From Leucocoprinus leucothites (Eukaryota; Basidiomycota; Agaricomycetes; Agaricales; Agaricaceae), in NCBI GenBank assembly GCA_013368445.1, contig JAACJO010000008.1, positions 1,240,001-1,304,000 on the forward strand: a stretch of 64,000 nucleotides of DNA. Direction: 5' to 3'. A program made the position numbers and the translations under genes. Under the pieces are notes generated by a model. That model saw nothing but the letters and a program-made list of their open reading frames with translations. It was not told the DNA's origin and searched no databases. Shown here piece by piece: positions 21,859-33,350 of this stretch; positions within the stretch are counted from its first letter, which is position 1; every line of letters starts with the position of its first letter.

Positions 21859-24698
21859 GTGGGTTTCGATTTTCTTCCCGGCCCCGCGGTGACATATGGT
21901 GAGGCTTGCTCTCCCCTTCCGATCCGGTCGTGGTTCCGAGGCTTGCGTATCATCTTCCAAATCACTCACATAGATGTGTTTGGTCTGGTTATAACTTTTT
22001 CTCGCCCTCCTACCGCTTCCTGTTTCACCATTTATGCTCGTGTGCTGACCGTCGGAAACAGTTTAGTTTTGACGCCCTGGATATGATGTTGCGATATGCG
22101 CGCATCGCCATCAAGCTGCCGACACGCCTGATCTCACTCCTCTCTTCCTCCATTTCACACTCTCAACTGTAATCATACACCGCCATTTGCTGTACCATAA
22201 CCATCCCAACCATCCACGCCACACAATTATCACAGCCACCAAGTCTTCCTCATACCGTCTTCAACACACACAACTTCAAACACATGCCATGCACGCTCTT
22301 CAAGCGTTCGCCGATGTCACATTGCCACAAAATCGAACTCTTCCGGATACCGGATTCCAACTTATAGCGCCCCCCATTCACTTCCATCCTGGCCTTCATC
22401 AGTCCAGCTACTTCTCCGGCGTCATTCTGTACCTGCATACATTGCATCATGATCGCATTCAAGTTGTCAAATACTGTCACTCCCTCGACACTCTTCGAAC
22501 TTCCCATGCCATAGCTGGCCGTCCCACTGCAAACAGATCCTCGGATCGGTTGTCCCGTAAAATAATTGGTCTGGGGCACCCCCTCTCTTGTGCTCCCCAT
22601 GCGATTGTTTGCGGACTGGAGTACCTGAAAGGGGGATAGGTCGCGTGCAGCGTACAGTGCTCCGGTCTTTTTTTAGTTCCTCCTCCCTTTTCGGCATTCC
22701 TCGGACGGCGTTGATCTTCGACTTCTCGAGCTTCACTTTTGGTTCTGAGTTCTTGTATTCACGATTGTCCCATTCGATTCTCCTGTTCGATGCGTTTCCC
22801 TACTCTTACCTTATCCCTCTCGTCGTTCATATTGTATCTGTATAATAAGCAGCAGTTGACCGTCGTATTTCCTACTCATTCTCTTTATCGGCGCCCAGTG
22901 ATCCCACTCCTTCCATGTTATTTGTACTTTATCTGTCTCCTATTCGATTTCGATTTTCGTCATACCTCGTATTAGTAGTTCTTTGATGGTCGAGTAGCAA
23001 ACTCACACTTCAATCATATTAGCTTGTGCACATTCACATTTTTGCTTCAGAGTTGGCGACAGCGTTTATAGTCTCCGAGTGATGAAATTGAGTTTATCCC
23101 CTGAGGGGATGACAGTAACCTTCGAAATCCTAACAGTCTCGAGCACGTCAGGCCAAGCCTCGGTACTTACTCGCTCTTTAGTATAAGGAATATGTGGACG
23201 ACCGCGGACTCGGATCCGGCTCTGATTTTCGGTGTGCGATCGGTGGGAGGAGGCTAATTTGTGCCTCGTGCCCTCATCAGCGCTTGCACCAACTCCTCAG
23301 GTCTTCGACTTGATAACGCATCGCCAAGTGATGTCTTTCTCTTCAGGGAGCGTCCAGATGTCACTTCATTTATTCCACATATGATCTCCATGTGAACCCG
23401 GGGTTTAATGTATCGCTCTCATCGAGTAACCTGAGAGCGTTTCCGGGGGTAATCACTGCACTACTACCTCAGCTGCTTCGGCCGCCCACCCCTTTGCGGC
23501 TTAGTGTTACTTGCCTTTCGGGACTTTGGAGTGTATTCGAGAATGGTAAGGTGGAAAACCGAAGTGAGTAGGTGCTTTGCTGTTGGTTAATTATGACCGG
23601 TGGTAGCTGGGCGCATACTACACCATGCATAATGCATGATCGGTGGCCTAAACTTTTTCAGGATCCTGGCGGAGAGGCGTAATGAGATATTTGTCAGCCC
23701 GCCTTTTCTTTCGTCCTGCGGTTGTCTACAGTCGGGTATGTGCTCAGGCTCGTAATCCCGATGATAGCTGCAAGGCGAACAAGTTCGCAGATCATCCTTT
23801 GAAAAACGTCATGAGGGCGTCATCAGCCTCGTCTGCGGTTGATCTGTTGAAACCGTTTTCGTCCACTGGCCTTGACGTAAAGATAAATGCTGCAGTTGTG
23901 GCAACAGTGTGCACACTACACGGGCATATGATTCTGGACCCGCCTTCCTGGTTGGTCTAGTCACGTAGGCTATACTATAGAGCTTAACTGACCTGGGAGA
24001 GTGACATTCAGGTGCTTGAAACATGTGGCTTATCGTTAGTAATCGTTAGTAAGAAGAAACTGATCGATTACAGGGGGCTCATAGTCATCTCGTTCTGGGT
24101 TGGTCGGTGGCTATTAGTCCGGTGTGCTAGAAATTTGACCCAGAAGATCCTTTACGCCGCTCATGTGCACAAGATGTGTGAGGGCATAAAACACGAGGCG
24201 ATGGCTTTGGGCAAAGATACAAATCGTAATCATCGAGCATTCAGCCATACCGAGTTAGGAATGTGGGGAACGAGGGTCCGGATCATTCAACTTCAACGTC
24301 TTTTTTTGAGGCAATTGAGTCTGAATGTGAAAGGCTTATAACGATGCTCTGTTGGCACCCAGTTGGACTTTGAATCCGCGAGGCGAAGTGGAGGTGAGAT
24401 ATCCGTTACTGGATCCGCACGCTGAAGCCGCGCAGACAAGCACATGTAGCTATGGAGCGGCGTAGCAGGTCGCGGTTTTCATTTCGCGGATCGATGGATG
24501 CCTTGAGATGATTGAGGTACGAACAGCAATTGAGGTGGGCCTAATCAGGGAAGCAAAATAGTGGATCTTGTGCAATAGAGGAAGCAAAGTATCTTCTATT
24601 GCATACAGAAACGGGGACAGTGAGAGAAAAATACAAAGGGGGAAAGGATTGGTTATATGCGATGGAGCGATGGTGGCTGAATGAAATTGGGGAGGAGG
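21859..24698. other. gene-poor stretch
   Basis: Open frames on both strands in 22187-22740 are mutually overlapping, without motifs. From 23000 to 24698 I see nothing coding. This is the largest apparently empty block in the window. Confidence 0.4.
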
Positions 24699-25373
24699 TT
24701 ACATCTGCTGTATTCTTTGTTGCACGCGTTCCTTGACTGTTTGGTATGCACTGAGAATGGTTTGTTCATTGATGACAATTTCGGTCGTATCAGGGCGCGG
24801 TCGGCTAACGCGTGAAGCGATAGCGGCTGCATCCGTGTCTACGATGATTCTATCGCCACAGCAGTGAGTACCGATAATGTATGATCACATGCGCGTGTAC
24901 AGACACGCACCCATCGTCAACGGTCTCGTCCAGACATAGCAGGACAAGATCCAAGTTTTCTAAAACTGCACGCTTCTCGAGGGAGTTTCGAAGGAGCATC
25001 GATAGTGCGTCAGAGAGGGAGGTAAGTGCCGTTGAGAGCATGAGTTCGTTCTCGGTTGAGCCAGCGATGAAGTAGAGGATGAGATCTAGGGAGTGCTTGT
25101 AGACCGCCAGATGGGAATCGTAGAGAATGATATCGCCTAGAAGTAGATTTAGCAAAATGGATATCCTGAAAGAATCAGCCCTTCCGGCTCACCTCCAGGT
25201 TTCTTGGTCTTCTGCCATAGTCCTTTCTCGAATGCTTTCTGTTCTTTGAGGGTAAGGAATTCCTTCGACTCGCCATTGGGGTGGCTTTTTGGACGATAAT
25301 ATTTGGCAAGAACGCGGTTTCCCTCTGTATCGAGAATGATAAAAGCCTGAATACTATAGAGGGAGAGATTCAT
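24699..25373 (-). CDS. RET3: coatomer subunit zeta (COPI vesicle coat)
   Basis: Three exons (25373-25193, 25136-24911, 24849-24699; introns 56 and 61 nt) give 185 residues. The protein begins MNLSLYSIQAFIILDTEG and continues with NRVLAKYY, then EQKAFEKGLWQKTKKPGG, GDIILYDSHLAVYKHSLDL, NELMLSTALTSLSDALSM and KRAVLENLDLVLLCLDE. It ends RPDTTEIVINEQTILSAYQT followed by a Gln-rich KERVQQRIQQM. This is a near-textbook zeta-COP: a small longin-like subunit that pairs with gamma-COP in the COPI coat and drives Golgi-to-ER retrograde transport. The length is typical. The promoter would lie in the divergent gap shared with the MFS gene at 26147. Confidence 0.95.
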
Positions 25374-26146
25374 GATGTGTTGTCGTGGTAAATGAGATCG
25401 TGGCAAGTTTGATCCCATTTGGCGCCTCGAGAAATGTCATCACTACATCAAAATGTCAATTACTCCTCTTGACATCCATCCAGCGTGACTTTCGGTTTTT
25501 ACTGCGAGATATCTCAGAGAAAACGTACCGGTCAAAAACATACCAAATATTTGTGGCAAATATACTTGGGAGCAGAAGAGTTTAGCTCAATCTTTGATGC
25601 TGAGGACTGGCTGCGTTCTCTCCCAGTGGCTTCACCTTGGCAGCTAGGACCAGCCTCGCCAATCATGGGGTGATTTTACGTTCTTGATCGAGTGATAGAA
25701 CTCTTCACCTTCGGAGAAATCCAGCGCCCTTTCGAAGAGACTGGGAAACCCCGAAACCGTGAACCAAGCCGAAACGCGAAGGTCTGAAGCTCGAGTGGCT
25801 TTTTGTGCTCGAACAGGAGTTGAAAATGCTTTTTAACTGCTATGGACACTTCCATGACAGTAAACCTGGTTAATTTCCGACCTTCAGCACCTCTATCCTC
25901 GGCCCCTGCGATCCGAGGTTTGGGTGCAATCCTGGCTTATTCCCTGAGGTGTCCCTAATACGACATCTATACACCGACGTCTGGCGTTCGTGACGAGTCA
26001 GGTGCGTATGTCCTTTCTACATGCAAGCGACATCTTTGTTAGGGCCAGATGCGAGGCTCAATGGCTCATCCGTGGGATTTTCCGGGTTCACCTTTCACAA
26101 TTTAAAGGCAGAGAAGCCCAGAGAGCTTGATACACCTACTGCACAA
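25374..26146. promoter_or_regulatory. divergent intergenic region
   Basis: This separates the zeta-COP start (minus) from the first MFS paralogue (plus). An in-frame ATG at 26021 would extend the MFS N-terminus by 42 residues, but the two paralogues begin nearer to the conserved GLPL(I/V)PQP motif, so I kept 26147. Confidence 0.4.
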
Positions 26147-28500
26147 ATGACATCCGATCCTTCCATCACTCACAAAAACAAGGCCTCTTTGAAAGTAGAC
26201 AAAGACGGACTACCGCTTATTCCCCAACCATCGGCTTCCCCCCTAGACCCGCTGAACTATCCCAACGTCTGCCCTTAACCTGTTTCCTGTCGATTTATCC
26301 CTCATCTCCCCCATATAGTGGTTGAAATATTGGACTCTCCTGGAGCTATCGCTTCTTGCTTTTGTGTCTTCGTTCACGGGCGCGATTATCAACCCTGCAG
26401 TGCCTGAACTTGCTCACGAGTTCGGGATATCGCCTCATGTCGCTACCTATCAGTCTACTGCTTATATTGGACTCAGCGCGGTCGTGTCCCTTATCCTGAT
26501 TCCTTTTGCAAATGCATACGGACACCGCATGATATTCATACTCGCTTCTTTCCTGACTGCGGTATTCTTGATCATTGCTGCGGAGTCCACATCCTTTGGG
26601 ATGTTGATTATCTTTCGTGGCCTCTCCGCCTTTCATGAAGTCAATATCGTACTAGGTGTTGCGGCCATACCTAATATCTTCTTTGTCGATCAACGAGGCA
26701 GAGCAACTGGATTTTATATTTTTGTGCACCAATTGCTGCACTTATCACCCGTTGTATGTCGTCTACTTTTGTTGTCCTTGTTGGCGGCTCGTTCTGATTA
26801 CTGGAAACATAGATAGGGGGTTACATCTCATTTCGACTAGGCTGGCGTTGGACGCTGCGTTTCGGTGCTATACTCCAGGGTAAGTGACATCCAGTTCTCT
26901 CCCTCGAGGCCCTTGTTTGTACTAAGAACACATTGAACCTCAGGTTTTATGGTCAGCGTACTCATAGTCTTACTCCCAGATACTCTGTTCCAACGACCTG
27001 ATACAAATGTCACACTCGACGTCCGCCATGATCTCATGATCTCGGATACGAAACCCTACCAACCCCCTCGCATGGCCTTGTCGACATATCTGCGCTGCCT
27101 TCGCCTTGTGGATCCCGAACGTATGCCTAAACAAGGTGTACGATTTTCGGACATTTTCCTACGTCCTCTTCGACTGCTCAGATACCCATCGATCCTACTT
27201 CCTGCCCTTTCCAAGTCAGTTTATTTATTTATGACTTGAGATCCTTCTAACTGTATGATCATGACCAATCTATATCGCTGTTTTCCAGCGCTGTTGTGAC
27301 TAGCTTCGGTACCTATGGGCCATCGGTCATTGGTCCTTCTCAATTCACCGAAATTTTCAAGTTTAATTCCGCTCAGAATGGGTGAACATCGTCCATGCTG
27401 AACCTCTAGCTGTGGATCTCGAAGTCCTGACCTTCACTTCCAGTCTTGCTACAGGCTTGTCTATCGTTATTGGATCGTGCGTTAATTGATGGATCCATGA
27501 AATACTCATATTCCTATCATTTCCCAAAGGTTCATTGGAGAGCTGTTGTCTGGATGGGTTACAGACCTTCTTATTCGACGTGCCAGAGCAAAAGCTTCGA
27601 AATCTGGGGAAGTTGTTCAAGCAGAACTTCGACTTCGAGGGTTCTGGCTCGGTGCTGTCATTGTCCCCCTAGGACTACTGATGTAAGCTATCCTACCTGT
27701 TTGCTATAAAAAGTGCGCTACTTATATCTGTTCCACGCATAGGTGTAAGTGATCGTCTTGTTCGAGCCGAAGCCCCCTACACTGTGTGCTCATCGGGGCA
27801 CCTTGAACTCCGTAGTTGGGTTTACGATCCAATATGCTGACACCCCCATTGCTCCATGCATAGCCATTGGTGAGTTATATTTCTCAGTTTCCTTTCTCCC
27901 AAGCCTCATACTATTTTTTTGATTGAGGTTTTACATCAATCGGTGGTAAATCCCTCCCCTTAAATCCTTCCACACGCAAGATGGCGACTGATACTACCGA
28001 TTAGCTCAAATCGTCACTGGTGTATGTTACGCATACTCGTGCAATGATTGTTATCCTATGCAAAGTAGTGACATAAGTCAGATTTTCAGGTCCGTACATA
28101 CTGATGACACTCAGCGTGTTCCTATTCCAGCATGAGCTCATTTTACCGCCAGCTTTTTCAAGGCTTTATTTACTCTTTCGCTCACGTTTTACGAGTGCGT
28201 TCTTTGTTACCTTATTAACTAAGTCAGACCAGTGAACTCCAGTTGGCTAGGGTGCCCCTTGCTCGGAAGGTCTGCTCTTAATCTCACTCTGAAGACGGCC
28301 CATTCACTCTTTACTCCTTAGATCGGATACCAGTGGGCATTTACAGCTTTCGCATTATTTTGGTGTGTTCTCTTCCGTCTTCGATTAAACTAGCTTGAGG
28401 TCAAGGTCTTCTTCCTAGCGTCATCATTTTCTCTGGTGTTGTTACTCTGGTATTCAAGGGTGCAAAATGGAGGGAAAACGCGCCGAACATGCCTTCCTGA
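26147..28500 (+). CDS. MFS transporter paralogue 1 (15 exons, with a 2-nt microexon)
   Basis: Exons 26147-26266, 26319-26753, 26813-26879, 26944-27214, 27289-27381, 27444-27476, 27530-27682, 27743-27744, 27816-27869, 27928-27945, 28005-28089, 28153-28194, 28251-28269, 28322-28362 and 28419-28500 sum to 1515 nt and 504 residues. It has a short cytosolic N-terminus with DGLPLIPQPSAS and PLNYPN, then helices beginning WLKYWTLLELSLLAF. Motif A-like sequence is VPFANxYGHR-type (here IPFANAYGHRMIF), with FRGLSAFHEVNIVLG, VDQRGRATGF and LGWRWTLRFGA later in the N-half. The C-half includes GFTIQYADTPIAPC, CYAYSCNDCY and IGYQWAFTAFALF. This is a drug:H+ antiporter-like (DHA1) fungal transporter of the plasma membrane; the substrate is unknown. 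Confidence 0.85.
27743..27744 (+). other. 2-nt microexon (GT) of MFS paralogue 1
   Basis: The upstream intron 27683-27742 (60 nt) ends ATAG and the downstream intron 27745-27815 (71 nt) starts GTAAGT. Exon 7 ends in AT and exon 9 begins TTGGG. Only with two extra bases does the frame read Met-Phe-Gly and continue into GFTIQY. Confidence 0.7.
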
Positions 28501-30260
28501 TTGTTATTCCCGGTGGTGGGGTGGGCTCTTAATTCACATACCGATATCCTCCTCAGATTTGGTTAGCCTCAGACTGATCCTCAGTTACACACCCTCGAGT
28601 AGGGGCTACATACTACAAGGCATTTTGTGGTTTTCTTTCCCGTACTAAGAGCCTTGGGTTAGATTTCTTAGTGTAAACTAAGATGGTTGTTAAAGTTTTA
28701 TCTCTAGATAATTGCCGTTCTATGCATCGTGTTTTATTGCGTTCATGCCATCCTCCCAAAGTCGACGATCCTAGTAAGCAAGCTTGATGGAAGGAGTGGC
28801 CACATATGCAGATACTCCACGGCCATTCGCCCGAGTTTGCGGCATCAAAAAATTCGAGGAAAGAGGTTAAGGCATTTTAATACCTTATATTGCTATAATA
28901 TCAAACGATAATGGATTATAAACTAGGCATCATAGCCCGATAACACTTTATCGGATTTTCCAGTTTTTATGGTGTACTCTTGGCCGATTCTACGAAATTA
29001 TGTAGTCACAGTCATTATTTCCGCTTTCTGGTATCCAGCTTGCTGGAATATCATAGCAAGCATCGTTGTTCAGCCCGTGAATTGTCCAGATATCGTGAAT
29101 TCGCTCAGTAATAGTACTAGCTTATCCATCACCCCTGTGTATTTTCCACTCAACCACCGTAGAATTTCTGCCCTGTATCCTTGCCTTTTTGCCTCCCGAT
29201 ATACTTTCTTCTCGTCATCATGCAAGTCCCTTCAAACATTACCATGGTGAGGTCGCTAGGGTAGAGCTTGTGTATCCTGGAGGTGCTTTATCCATTAACT
29301 TTCAAGAGGCTATCTTGCCTTTTGTCACTGAGAGGATGCTGCAGGTGGAATCTTGCTATGGACACAAAAACATTCCGCAAGCAGTACTCAGAGCCTGTAT
29401 TTATACTTAGGGGTGCTATTTCTCGAGGTTTGGGGATATATTTAGAGTGAGAAGGAGATTTGTCAAATGGCGTCTATCTCTCGGAGTCCGTGCCTGTTGG
29501 TCACTGCAATCATCTGTCATGGTAAATCATCATCAGACATTTCCTGTTCCTGTTCCTTTCCCACTTCAACACTCAACACCCATGTCTCCGATGCGCTTCA
29601 AACTTGTGTTTTTTGTGCCAAGGAAAAACACGAGAGCTGTTCTGGGTCGCCTGTTTCTTAAGTTCTCGAGCGTTTTGGGGAAGATAGGAAAGTACGAGCA
29701 ATGTGCTTTTATTCAGCCAGGAACTGGTCTGATTTCTTATCGCATTGATCTTGTTTTGATAAGTAAACGTGTGAACTAGGACAATTCAGGGCCATGCCTG
29801 GCGCACGACCAACACTTGGCTCAGTTGGTGAGCTGGAGCACGTGGAGGAAGATAGGGTAGAAACCACGTTGTTCGATCACAAAGGCGATGGGGAAGCCGT
29901 CAGGGAGGTTATCACGGAGCTGAAATCCGTCAGTTTTCATATATTGAGAGATAATGTTCTGGCTTTCATAGTCTTGTTTTAACAGGTCCACCCGTATGAA
30001 GAAGTTGTCTACGATGTATACAAGCTTGAAGATTTCTGATTCAATCGATCAATCAACTTCAAACTGACAACTCTTGAGAACGGAGGAATAACAGAAAGAA
30101 CTTCAGGTTGTACTCTGGTATAAATAGCATCTGCTCCTGCCATGCCTATATCATCAGAGGCAGGAAAGTCCCACATTTGGGCGTCTCCACATGGCTAAGA
30201 ATCCGCTATTTTTACGACATCGACTTCCAAGCGCCGACGGGTTTGGTCCCGGGCCCGGCT
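28501..30260. other. intergenic, no gene seen
   Basis: The region holds AT-rich sequence and small open frames that do not chain. It includes the 3' flank of the MFS gene and the upstream region of the metallophosphatase. Confidence 0.4.
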
Positions 30261-30266
30261 TATAAA
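30261..30266 (+). promoter_or_regulatory. TATA box of the secreted metallophosphatase
   Basis: TATAAA follows a G/C-rich stretch (GGGCCCGGCT) and lies 129 nt upstream of the ATG at 30390. Confidence 0.5.
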
Positions 30267-30389
30267 CGCGGCAGCGGAGGTGATACCTACAAGCCTAACT
30301 TCGTAAGGTTACGAACGTGTCTTCTTCCACCGCTTCTTACCTGGCAGTTTCGAACTCAACCACCACTTGAACGACTTGCTCGCTGTCGA

Positions 30390-33350
30390 ATGAAGCTTTT
30401 GGGGATCTCGGTTCTTGGACTGGCCCTTCCTGGGCTTGTTTATGGATGTGACGGACATACTCATGCTCGACGAAATGCGAACGACGGACATGAACATAGC
30501 GACGGACACGGTCATGGCCATTCAGCTCCGCCTAAGGGTCAACTCACACCACCGACGCGTCCTTTAGAGTGGGGCGACATCAACATCATCCATACTACTG
30601 ACAGTCATGGTTGGCTGCTGGGTCATCAGAAAGCTCCGTTCCCTGAACCCAACTATAGGTACGTCAAACGATGTGCATATAACGTCAATTTGGGCTTACC
30701 AGATGCTTTTTTGCTAGTGGTGACCTCGGGGATTTCGCCTCGTTCGTGACCCATATGAGGGAGGCCGCTGATGTGAGTTACCAATTGTTCAATGACTTGA
30801 GGTGTGTTCAGGCCTTGCCTCCTGACAGAAACGCGGCGTGGATTTGTTGTTAGTTGACAGTGGAGACCTGCATGATGGTGAATGACTTTGGTTCAGGAAT
30901 CAACCCGCACGAGTGCGCTGACGCAGATGATTCAGGGACTGGGCTCACTGATGGATTTCCACCGGGTGGAGTTGACGCCCACGACGTGCGTGCTGCTCTA
31001 GGTTTTATTTTATTTTACCACTTTAGCCCCTTATATCACGACTAGGCCAACCAATTCCTCAAAATGCTTCCCTATGACGTTATGGCTATTGGAAAGTGAG
31101 CTCGCGGTATCAATTGCTTCGATTCCGACCCAGCATATTAACACAACAAATCAGTCATGAATTATATATCTATGAGAACGCCCTCGACATGTGAGAACTT
31201 CAGGCAACTAGAAGGACGAATTAGTTGATTTGCGTTTCTCTTCAAAGGCACCAAAACTTCGCTCCTGCGCTAAAAGGGCGCTATCTTTCATCAAACGTGA
31301 ACATCACTGTTCCAGGACCAAGCGGACAAAATGTCAGCGTACCTATCGGTGGTATGCAGATTTCACCTTCTGATCGCCTTTCTTCACTCATCGATAACCC
31401 AAAGGACGTTTCTCAAAATTCCGAACCAAATTGTGAGCCTGGACTACTACTTAGCCAGATTTGCGGATTGTTTCCTCAAAATTGATGTCATTAGTGGCCG
31501 CAAGATCACTGCTCTCGGTGTTTTGTTCGACTTTGATGACAACGCCACTGGCACAACAGTACAAAAAGTGGCTGACATGGTTAATGAAACATGGGCAAGT
31601 AATTCTCTCCGAGTCCATTTGTGAAATAAAAATAAAAATCTGACCATTTCCAGTTTAAAGAGGCGATTCGAGAAGAACCTGATGTGTTCCTGCTCGTTGG
31701 GTAAGTTTCTCCTGAACTGAACTTGTCATTACTATCGTTCCTAACGATGACATTAGACACATGCCAGTTGCCCGAGATAACTGTGAGCGTCATGCTTGTG
31801 GAGCTTGTGACAGAAGTTCAGTGTAGGGGTAACATTAGGGCCTCTTGTATTCGATGCTGTCCGTGCCATTCACCCAACCACTCCAATTCTGATTCTTGGA
31901 GGTCAGTTTTACTCTGGACTTGGTATTTAATGGTCAAAGCTGACAGTTCAAGTTAGGCCATACTCATATCCGCGACTGCCGTGAGTATTAGCACTACCCA
32001 TAGTGTTTTTAACCCTAATGGTTCCCGAAAATAGTACAACTTGATGGAAGGTCGATGTCATTAGAAAGCGGCCGCTACATGGAGACAGTTGGTACGCTCA
32101 CCAGAGATCCCTAATCTCGCTGTTGAGACTCTAACCACTTCAACAGGTTGGATGAGTATGTATCTCGACATCAGTTCAGACTATCCTATTCTGATGTCAG
32201 AGATTCTTTCCAGGCGCCAAGCTAGACAAGAAGGGTAGTACAAAAGATCTCCACATTAGTAGAAGATATCTGGATACTAACCGCGTCACATACGAGGTAT
32301 GTTGATTCCTCTCGACATACCTATCCCTCATTAAAGCCGTTTTCTCGATCAAGTTTCATACCCGGACGAACGAAAAGAGCTTTGATACCTCCTTAGGCGA
32401 ACGAATCTCTAGCGGCCTTCAACAGCTGAGCGCTCGCTTTAACCTTGATGCGCAGTTCGGTATCGCACCTCAAGACTACTTCCGCTCTTCGTAGGTTCAT
32501 TTACCTTCCTTGATGAATCTTTCTGATTTTCCTGGCCACACACCACGACTCTCAGAGTGCCATACCCTTCAAACAATTCCCTCCTCTCCTTGTACATTGG
32601 CCAAGTCATTCCAACGGTACTCAAGATCAATAACAGTGAAGCCTCAAAGCCTGCGCTGTTCATCACCAACTCTGGCTCGTTACGATTCGACTTGTACGCT
32701 GGTCCATTCACTAGGAATGACCAATTCACCACCTCGTCGTTCCCGGATTCATTCCTCTATTTGCCGAACATTCCCTTGAGTATTGCTGAAGCAGCGGTGA
32801 ACACTTTGAATGATGCAGGCGCTAATGAAAGGAGGTCTTTATCCTCCGCTACTGGAGTAGGTCTGGCTGAGATGGTGGGACAATATTACGATACAATTAA
32901 GAGATATGCAAAAGGAGACGTTGATAGTATTTATCAAGCGTGGTTGATGGATATGGATAAACTGAGTGGGATTGAGAGGAGAGAAATGGTGAACTTGACT
33001 TTGGGTTATGTTACTCAAGACGTTAGTACCATATTTTTCATTCTCCTCCGCCTCGCCGGAACTAATTTCCCTTTTTTTGACAGTCATGCCCCGGCGTAGG
33101 CGACGATATCCTTCATGCTCCTCTTCCATTCTTTAGTACCCCAGATTTTATCGCTTCAGATCCGCCGTCTGACGTGTCATCCGACTCGCCGATTGATTTC
33201 GTGTTTGTCGATTTCATTCAGGATCAGCTGCTGGAGATTGTGAATGGCTTGCAGAAAGACAAAGTCTATACCGCAGCTGATGCACAGCGGTACTCTGATA
33301 TCTTGGCGAGTGCTACACTGGGTATATTTGCAGAACAAATGTGGAACTGA
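30390..33350 (+). CDS. secreted calcineurin-like metallophosphatase / 5'-nucleotidase-like protein
   Basis: A multi-exon gene, about 600 residues, starts with a signal peptide (MKLLGISVLGLALPGLVYG). A His-rich stretch follows (CDGHTHARR, then GHEHSDGHGHGHS). The metallophosphatase core has all its metal-site blocks in order: IIHTTDSHGW (D-x-H), VDSGDLHDG (GD box), GNHE (split by an intron, 31095/31147), a GHMPVARD block and GGHTH. The C-terminal part holds FRSSVPYPSNNSLLSLY, TNSGSLRFDLYAGPF and FVDFIQDQLL. This matches fungal 5'-nucleotidase-superfamily proteins like yeast YHR202W, which enter the secretory pathway. Nucleotide or other phosphoester hydrolysis with two metal ions is likely; the substrate is not evident. 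Early exons are 30390-30658, 30718-30772, 30829-30877, 30936-30985 and 31046-31095. Later exon borders are less certain. Confidence 0.85.
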
